Source of the DNA: Parashewanella sp965200795 | GTDB lineage: Bacteria > Pseudomonadota > Gammaproteobacteria > Enterobacterales > Shewanellaceae | DNA: 64,000 bases | Direction of reading: 5' to 3' | NCBI GenBank assembly: GCA_965200795.1 | Contig: CBDAVB010000022.1 | Coordinates: 1-64,000, forward strand | Part shown: piece after piece, positions 54,667 through 61,393 of the stretch | How the letters are laid out: each line of letters starts with the position of its first letter | Position numbering within the stretch: position 1 is the first letter of the stretch | Position numbers and translations under genes: made by a program | The notes under the pieces: generated by a model | Databases searched by the model: none | What the model saw: the letters and a program-made list of their open reading frames with translations, nothing else | What the model was told of the DNA's origin: nothing

Positions 54667-54856
54667 AATTGTGACACGCTCATCATCCTGGAAAACTCAG
54701 TTGACCGCGTTAAATTACTTTAACTCATTTTACCGTTCAGGCTGAAAGACTGCCGGTATGGTGTTGAGCGGCCCTCGTAAATACGATGGGCAGGCGTAGA
54801 ACAGCTGAAAGTATGTGCCGGCTTTACCGGAAAAGGCGTAAGGCGCTGATAATATT

Positions 54857-55360
54857 TTAATAATCCCAATCTGACTCATTTACCTCAGCGGAGTTACAAA
54901 CCGAATACACACAGCAGCGGCCGGCCATAGCGCCGACAGGAACTCCCGCAACTGATCCTATACCTATATATTTTGATGCCGCATGGCCGGCGGCCGCGCC
55001 AATACCCGCGCCCGCCGCTGTACCCAAAGCGGTACAAGTCAGTACGAAACAACACGCAGAGCATATAATATTCGTAACCTGTTCGCAAAATTTCTGAAAA
55101 CCGGTGTCAGGGTTTGCCGGGTTGGTAACGTATTCTCCTTTAATACTTGTTAACAGGGGAGTTGTTTCAGTTCCCGGCTGAACTTTTAACGTTTGACGCC
55201 CGGTTCCGACGCCATTGTCATCATAAGAAGTCACAGTTACCGCTCTAGCGGGTCTTTGATTGTTTCTGGTGCCAGCTGCTGCTTCATTGCAGCTTTCATA
55301 ATCATTATGCTGCCGCCCCTCCTGTGACCATTGCCGGCGTCCTAGCCAGTTCCATAATAC
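54857..55360 (-). CDS. Small glycine-zipper, Cys-rich protein (start uncertain, possibly frameshifted)
   Basis: The C-terminal 125 codons from GTG 55234 encode a protein with a Cys-rich hydrophobic stretch (ICSACCFVLTCTALGTAAGA) and GxxxG/A-rich glycine zipper (GAAAGHAASKYIGIGSVAG), typical of small membrane-inserting proteins. The frame is open further upstream to 55360 with protein-like sequence (WNWLGRRQWSQEGRQHNDYE) but without a start codon. A good site GAGGT (55367-55363) lies eight bases before ATG 55355, which is in another frame and stops after 16 codons. A one-base indel near the start is the simple explanation; otherwise GTG 55234 is the start. Function unknown. Confidence 0.5.
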   Translation of the reverse strand, partial: VLWNWLGRRQWSQEGRQHNDYESCNEAAAGTRNNQRPARAVTVTSYDDNGVGTGRQTLKVQPGTETTPLLTSIKGEYVTNPANPDTGFQKFCEQVTNIICSACCFVLTCTALGTAAGAGIGAAAGHAASKYIGIGSVAGVPVGAMAGRCCVYSVCNSAEVNESDWDY

Positions 55361-55556
55361 TTACCTCAAAATGATTTCATGAATCTTAATTATATAACGC
55401 TTTCGTTTTAAGAATAATAAACATCAGATTAAGCTTTTTTGATAATGGGAAGTGCCTGTTGATCACCTTTATGTTTTACTGAACGTTGCGCCGGTAAAAA
55501 CATTTCAGGTATCCTTTGCCGTATTATTCTGAAGAACAGGCTTAAAAAGGAATATC

Positions 55557-58500
55557 ATGCCAAGCTTGATCCGCATTGTGTTGATAGACACACATCTTCC
55601 CGGGGTCGTGGAATTAGCGTTAGACGGCCATACCAATATCTGCGGTACAAACGCGTCAGGTAAAACCACGCTGCAGCGCCTTGTTCCCGTGTTTTACGGT
55701 GAATATCCTAGCCGGGTCGTGCCCTCAACCCGTGACAGTTTTGAACGCTGGTATTTGCCGCGTGACGGCAGTTACATTATTTACGAATACCGGAAAAGTG
55801 ACGGCTTGCTTTATCAGGCGGTGCTGTCGTCGGCGGGTGACGGCAGAGGAGTCAGCTACCGTTTTGTCGCTAAAGGTTTTGAGCTGGATGATTACGTTAA
55901 AACCCGAAACGGTGACGCCGTAGTCTGCTACACCACCGCGGAGCTGGGGCGCAACTTTAAGCGCGGCGGTGTCAGCGTCACTAAGCTGCTGAACACCCGT
56001 GAATATCGTGCCGTGATTCAGCATGACAGAAGTCTGCTCAATATCGGCGGTAACCGCGGCGAGCTGCGCGGTTTCGCCGGCCAGTTTTCATTATGTGACG
56101 CTGAGCATTCACTGCGCCATATCGAAAAACTGGCTAAAGCGGTGCATTCCAAAGAAGGCAAAATGGAAACCATCAAATCGATGATCGCTGCGATTTTAGA
56201 GGAAGACGGGGTTAATCCGCCGAGCTCGCGCATCAATCCGCATCATGTTGAGGCCTGGATCAGTGAAAGCCAGTTAATCAAAGGTTTTGAGCGGCTGCGC
56301 CCTGAATACGCCGAATTAGAGCAGGAATTTAACCGGCTGCTGAGCGTTGAGCATCGTCTGGGCCGGTTATCCCTGGGTTATAAAAACGATGAGCAATCAG
56401 AAATTCAGCGTAAAGAGCTTGCCGAGAACCAGGCCGAGGAGGACAGGCTGCGGCTGAAAATGCTCGAGGAAGACTGGAAGCAGAGCCGCGATGAGTTAAA
56501 TCAGGAACTTTCGGCCGCTAAAGGTGACTACGCCAAGTATGAACAGGAGCTGGATCTGATTGAGGCGCGGCACGGCGACTTCCTGGACGCCGACATCGAG
56601 CGGGCGAAAATCGACCTGACCCTCATACCGGACTGGCAGACCGATTTAGATAACCTCAGGCAGCGCCATAAGCTGCTGACTGAAAAACACCATGATATCG
56701 AGTCGGCCTATAACGAACGCCGCGGTAAGATCATTGACAGGCTGAATAAAGACCTGGACAAGCTGTACCGGCGACAGGACGTTGAGCGGGAGCGGAAAGA
56801 GCGGCAGCGTGACACCGCCCGTAAGGATTCAGACGCCTTAGCGGAAAAACTCCGTGAGCGGTTAACCGCCTTAACCGCGGCATTTAACGATCAGCAAAAC
56901 GCGCTGAAACTCACAGCCGCCGGATACAAAGTTCAGCTGCAGAACGTCACTTACACCGAAGAGGAAAAGCTGGCGTTAGCCGTCTTTGACGAGCGCATTC
57001 ATCACGGCCGTGAACAAGAGCAGGCTTGCAGCCGTAAAGCGGAGCGTCTGAGCAGCGATGAGCGCAAACTAAGAGCCAGACGTGAACAGGCCGGTGAGGC
57101 TTTACGCAGCGCCGGTAAACGAGTTTCAGAGTGTCAGAGCCAGTCGGACGAAGTCGAGCAGATTCTGTATCCCCGGTCTCATACGCTGCTGGAGTTTTTA
57201 CGCAAAGAAGCCCGGGGCTGGGAGCGGAATTTCGGTAAAGTGATCGCGCCGGAAATGCTGAGCCGCACCGATTTACACCCGAGTGTCGCCGGTGAAAGTC
57301 ATGACGGCATATTCGGTATTCATCTCGACTTAAAAGCGGTGGATCTCCCTGAATACGCGCAGTCCGAACAAGCGCTGCGAATTCGTTCGCAAAAAGCCGG
57401 GGAAGCGTTAGAGCTTGCCAAAGAGCGGCGACAGTCGGGCGAAGACGAGCTGGTGAAAGTCAGTGATGAGCTGGACACGTTAAGCCGTGATCTGACTATG
57501 GCACGTACCGCTTATAAAAACAGCCGTGATGATCTGCAGCGCCTGTTTGAGGAAAAAACCGCCGAGCAGGAAAAGATCAATCAGGCGCTGAAAGATCGCA
57601 GGGCGGAAACCCGGCAAAAACTCACTCAGTTAGATAACGAACTAAAAAAACGGCGCCAGCGGCATCAGATTGACCTTGATGAGCATAATGAGCAGGCCCG
57701 TGACGACAAGATGGAGCGTCAGGCATACTGGCAGGAAGTCATCGGCGCCATTGAAAGTCAGATTCAGCGGATCCGCGGCAGTATTGATGAGCGTAAAGCC
57801 AACGCCAGAACCGAGCAAAAAGAATGCGACGCCTGGTACAAAAACGAACTGCAATCCCGTGGTGTCGATGAGAGCAAAATCATCAAGCTTAAGACGGATA
57901 TTAAAGCGCTGGAAAGCAAGATATCCGATGCCGAAGCCCGCCGCGCCGATGTGCTGAAATACGACGACTGGTATCAGCGTGAATGGTTAGCGCGCAAGCC
58001 GAAACTGCAAACTCAGCTGAGTGAGGTTAAGCAGGCTGTCAGTGAGCTGACTCAGAAGCTGGCGGCTGAATCTGATAAAGTCAAAGCTAAACGCGAATTG
58101 TTAGATAAATCTCGTAAGCATCAAGAAGCGGTGCGGGTTGAGACCTCTGAAAACCTCACTCGTTTGCGTGAGCTGATCCGTAAGCTGGCGGAGCTTAAAC
58201 TGCCGGCCGATAACGAACAAGTACGCGGCGGTCTGCGGGAAAGGGTTCGCCTGGGCGGTGACGCGCTGCTGGAGCGTGAGCACTTACTCAGCTCGGTCAA
58301 GCAGTACGTTGAGCATTTTGACTCAGTGATTGTCAGCAAATCCGGTTCCCGCTTCGCGGAAATCTGGGAGAAATCCCGTGAGGAATCAAGCTCGGTCAAC
58401 GACAAAGGTATTCGTGTTCTTGACTACCGCAAGCTGGTACCGAAACTGGATAACCTGCTGAACGTGATGGTGTCGCAGCAGCTGCGGGCGATTCAAGAAC

Positions 58501-59228
58501 AAGGCCGCATCTTCGGTATCGACCTCACCGCTTACTATGACGTGTTAGCCGATATTGACCGGCGCATCGCCTCGCAGAGCGCCCGCATTACCCGTGAAGT
58601 CGGCGAGGAGCTGTTCCTTGACGGCGTTTCAGAGTCGGCGGTAAAAATCCGCTCTCGTATTTCTGAGCTGGAATTCTGGCCTGAGCTTGAGCGTTTTGTT
58701 GAAGCCTTCGGCCGATGGAAAGCGTCCGGTTTCGACGGCCTGCCGGATGAGGATTACATCTTAAGTATGCGCCGCGCGCTGGAGGTGATCGGCCGCTCGG
58801 CGTTAACCGGCGGCATCGCTAAACTGCTGGAAATTGAATTAACCCTGCGGGAGGGCAGCAGTGACCTGGTAATCCGGACTGACCGTCAGCTCAATGAATC
58901 TTCAAGCCACGGTATGGCGTATCTGATCCTGTGTAAGTTCCTGCTGGCCTTTACCCGCCTGTTGCGCGGTCGCGCGCAAGCGACGATTCACTGGCCGATT
59001 GATGAGCTCGGCACCCTGCATCACAACAACGTGAAGAAGATTTTCGACGCCTGTGAAAACAACCAGATCTCGGTGTTAGGGGCGTTCCCGAATCCGGAAT
59101 CCGAAGTGTTAGAGCTGTTTAAAAATCGCTATATCATCAATAAGCAAACCAAAAAACTGCAAGTGGTGAAACCGAAGGTCAACGCCATCTCTGAAAAACT
59201 AAAAAGTCGTCTTAAGGAGAGCGCGTAA
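55557..59228 (+). CDS. mksB: SMC-like condensin subunit MksB
   Basis: A 1223-residue SMC-type ATPase. Walker A GTNASGKTT is at residues 30-38. Two long coiled-coil arms (~240-530 and ~605-1060) meet at a globular hinge (~535-601, ILYPRSHTLLEFLRKEARGW). The C-terminal head has the ABC signature-like LNESSSHGMAYL (~1113) and Walker B IHWPIDEL (~1145). This is the MukB-like/MksB class of chromosome-organising or plasmid-restricting SMC complexes. AAAAAGG precedes the ATG. Its partners MksE and MksF follow directly. The gene order (B-E-F) differs from the F-E-B order of Pseudomonas MksBEF and Wadjet, and no JetD/MksG nuclease is next to it. Confidence 0.85.
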   Translation: MPSLIRIVLIDTHLPGVVELALDGHTNICGTNASGKTTLQRLVPVFYGEYPSRVVPSTRDSFERWYLPRDGSYIIYEYRKSDGLLYQAVLSSAGDGRGVSYRFVAKGFELDDYVKTRNGDAVVCYTTAELGRNFKRGGVSVTKLLNTREYRAVIQHDRSLLNIGGNRGELRGFAGQFSLCDAEHSLRHIEKLAKAVHSKEGKMETIKSMIAAILEEDGVNPPSSRINPHHVEAWISESQLIKGFERLRPEYAELEQEFNRLLSVEHRLGRLSLGYKNDEQSEIQRKELAENQAEEDRLRLKMLEEDWKQSRDELNQELSAAKGDYAKYEQELDLIEARHGDFLDADIERAKIDLTLIPDWQTDLDNLRQRHKLLTEKHHDIESAYNERRGKIIDRLNKDLDKLYRRQDVERERKERQRDTARKDSDALAEKLRERLTALTAAFNDQQNALKLTAAGYKVQLQNVTYTEEEKLALAVFDERIHHGREQEQACSRKAERLSSDERKLRARREQAGEALRSAGKRVSECQSQSDEVEQILYPRSHTLLEFLRKEARGWERNFGKVIAPEMLSRTDLHPSVAGESHDGIFGIHLDLKAVDLPEYAQSEQALRIRSQKAGEALELAKERRQSGEDELVKVSDELDTLSRDLTMARTAYKNSRDDLQRLFEEKTAEQEKINQALKDRRAETRQKLTQLDNELKKRRQRHQIDLDEHNEQARDDKMERQAYWQEVIGAIESQIQRIRGSIDERKANARTEQKECDAWYKNELQSRGVDESKIIKLKTDIKALESKISDAEARRADVLKYDDWYQREWLARKPKLQTQLSEVKQAVSELTQKLAAESDKVKAKRELLDKSRKHQEAVRVETSENLTRLRELIRKLAELKLPADNEQVRGGLRERVRLGGDALLEREHLLSSVKQYVEHFDSVIVSKSGSRFAEIWEKSREESSSVNDKGIRVLDYRKLVPKLDNLLNVMVSQQLRAIQEQGRIFGIDLTAYYDVLADIDRRIASQSARITREVGEELFLDGVSESAVKIRSRISELEFWPELERFVEAFGRWKASGFDGLPDEDYILSMRRALEVIGRSALTGGIAKLLEIELTLREGSSDLVIRTDRQLNESSSHGMAYLILCKFLLAFTRLLRGRAQATIHWPIDELGTLHHNNVKKIFDACENNQISVLGAFPNPESEVLELFKNRYIINKQTKKLQVVKPKVNAISEKLKSRLKESA

Positions 59229-59905
59229 TGAGTGAAATGAATAAGAGTTCCGCTGACGATGCGACGGAATCCGTCATGGTCGGCACGGGCGCGTTAATCG
59301 AAGCCTTATTAAAAGGCGATTTTATTTGCCGCACCACCAGTGAAGACGGCTGGCGGGCGCTGCAAAATCACGCCACTCGCAATCGCGTTGAGCAGTATCT
59401 GAATCAGATCAACCGCACCCTTTCGTCCGCGGCGGAAGGTGAGGTGTTTTTCTGCGGTTATCTGCAGCTGGGGGATAACGAGCGCAAAGTGATTTCGAGC
59501 CAATTCCGTGATATCTGCCAGTCGCTGACGCCGCTGGCGGAATGGCTGGTGCTGGTGCAGGAATCCGGCGGCGCTGACGCGCCGTTAACCCGGGGCGCGC
59601 CGATCCGTTTAACCGAGCTTCAAACCCGGATTGAGGATACGCCGGCATTCCGTGAGCAGCTGACGAAGTTAAGTCAGTACCGTTTATTCGGCTCAACCAG
59701 CTCACAGGCGGATAACCAGATTAAGCTGGTGTTTAAGCGCCTTCAGGAGCTGGGTTATCTCATCCGCCCGAACAAAGATAAGCAGATTTACCTGGCCACG
59801 GGCAAGCTGGATTACCTGTATGAAGTGATCCGCTTTATTGACGAAACCGAGGCGTTAAGCCTGGAAGCGCAAGCTGAAACCGTTACTCAGCGGGATTTGA
59901 TTTGA
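59228..59905 (+). CDS. mksE: Condensin accessory subunit MksE-like
   Basis: A 225-residue winged-helix protein in the MukE/MksE position. It overlaps the mksB stop by one base (TAATG), so the two are coupled. Recognisable pieces are ALIEALLKGDFICRTTSEDG near the start and FKRLQELGYLIRPNKDKQIY in a winged-helix region. MksE bridges the kleisin MksF and the MksB heads. Direct sequence recognition is weak; size and operon position carry the call. Confidence 0.75.
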   Translation: MSEMNKSSADDATESVMVGTGALIEALLKGDFICRTTSEDGWRALQNHATRNRVEQYLNQINRTLSSAAEGEVFFCGYLQLGDNERKVISSQFRDICQSLTPLAEWLVLVQESGGADAPLTRGAPIRLTELQTRIEDTPAFREQLTKLSQYRLFGSTSSQADNQIKLVFKRLQELGYLIRPNKDKQIYLATGKLDYLYEVIRFIDETEALSLEAQAETVTQRDLI

Positions 59906-59914
59906 GGCATCGCG

Positions 59915-61135
59915 ATGAGCAATAACTTACATCAAGCCGGTGTAAAACAGCTGAAATTACTGGCTAAGCATGCCGGTTTAATTATGGACGCTTACTTATC
60001 GGGTTCGGCGGATGAGGATAACGCTGATAAAAAAGTCGTTGATAAGCTAAAACAAGCGAAAATCTTTTGGCGGCCTGATGCCGATCAAGAGCTGCGTCTG
60101 ACCCGAAACGTCAGAGCCATGCTGGAGGAGGCGTTAAGTGATGAGCGTAATCGTCAGATTGATTCCAACGCGGGCTCAGCGTTAGCGGCCATCAAAACGC
60201 TGGCGAATCACTACAAAGAAGCCCGTCATAACGTGGATCATGCCGCTGCCGAAGCTTATCTCGCCGATCTCAATGAGCACGTTTACAGCTTTACTGAAAG
60301 CCTTGAATACTCGACTCGTGTGTTATGGAACAGGATTAATAACGAATTCGGTTATGTCGGCACCATTAACGCCAAAATTCGTGAAAACGAATTAGCGCAA
60401 AGCCAGGTGACAGAGCTGCTCAACGGCTTAGAGATGTTCAGGTTTGACGAGCTTACCGATATCGCGGGCGATGTTCGCGAGCTGAGAAAATTGCTGGTCA
60501 CCGCGCTGCAGGAAAGCCTGAGCCGTAATATCGAGGAGCTGAGTCTGGCGCAAAGCCGGTTACTGGAATTGCTGGGTCGATTCCGTCAGATCCGCGGCCG
60601 AACAAGGTTGTTGAAAGGTTGGTTACTGCATGCGGAAATGCATCCCGGTTACGTGCCTGAAAATCATGTGGCGCATAAGCGAATTCCCGCGTTGTTTAAT
60701 CTGGCGGAAACCCTGTTAGCGCCGGCGGCCGCGGACATTAAAAACAGCCTTCACGAAACGGAATTAATGCGGTTAGTGGCTAAGGTCAAAGCCTTCAGCG
60801 AACGTCCGGCGTCAGCGCGGGAGCGGCATGAGTCAGCCAGCTTTACCCTTGAGGCGCCGCGGGATTTTGAAATCACCGAAAGCGAGATCAAACTTGCGGT
60901 GGATGAGTTCCTCTGTCAGGTCATTGAAAGCGGTAATACCCTTCGCGCCGTTGATTATCTCACTGACAAGCAATTAGCTTTTGATGCCGAAAGTTGGATT
61001 TATCAGGTCATTGGCGGTTATGAGGGTTTAGCGGAAGAATACAAACAATATTTCAGTCTGGAGCCAATCGGCGAGCCGCATCCGGTTTTCAGCGGTAACT
61101 TAATCATCAGTGATGTTGAAGTCGGGTTGCGTTAG
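59915..61135 (+). CDS. mksF: Condensin kleisin subunit MksF-like
   Basis: A 406-residue helical protein nine bases after mksE, in the kleisin position. It is largely alpha-helical with a long middle coiled region (YSFTESLEYSTRVLWNRINN, NAKIRENELAQSQVTELLNG), fitting MksF/JetA, which closes the SMC ring. Homologues are sometimes mis-annotated because the family has low complexity and low similarity. Third gene of the B-E-F operon. Confidence 0.72.
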   Translation: MSNNLHQAGVKQLKLLAKHAGLIMDAYLSGSADEDNADKKVVDKLKQAKIFWRPDADQELRLTRNVRAMLEEALSDERNRQIDSNAGSALAAIKTLANHYKEARHNVDHAAAEAYLADLNEHVYSFTESLEYSTRVLWNRINNEFGYVGTINAKIRENELAQSQVTELLNGLEMFRFDELTDIAGDVRELRKLLVTALQESLSRNIEELSLAQSRLLELLGRFRQIRGRTRLLKGWLLHAEMHPGYVPENHVAHKRIPALFNLAETLLAPAAADIKNSLHETELMRLVAKVKAFSERPASARERHESASFTLEAPRDFEITESEIKLAVDEFLCQVIESGNTLRAVDYLTDKQLAFDAESWIYQVIGGYEGLAEEYKQYFSLEPIGEPHPVFSGNLIISDVEVGLR

Positions 61136-61371
61136 CCAACTATACCGGAATAAGAACAGGCCGAAATTAAACGACAGCAAAACAGGGAATTTAGTTTCGG
61201 ACAGTTTCTTGAGACTGATATCCGCGAATACGGGAGAGCCGGTGATAAATCAGCTTTAAGATACCAGGCTGCGATGCGTATTCAGAATCAGACAGAAACG
61301 AACACTAATTAAAAAAGTTTACAGTGTTACCGGTTGTACAGAATTTGCTGTTCTGATAATTTCCTTCATAT

Positions 61372-61389
61372 ACCTCCGCAAAGGTATTA
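61372..61389 (+). promoter_or_regulatory. Hairpin over the ribosome binding site of the right-edge gene
   Basis: ATACCT-CCGCAA-AGGTAT can form a perfect 6-bp stem; its 3' arm contains the AAGG site of the ATG at 61394. It could limit translation of the gene, or be chance. Confidence 0.35.
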
Positions 61390-61393
61390 TTAT

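Noticed and set aside
55557..61135. Full Wadjet (JetABCD) plasmid-defence system
   Set aside because: Only B-, E- and F-type subunits are present, in reversed order; no JetD/toprim protein lies within the window.
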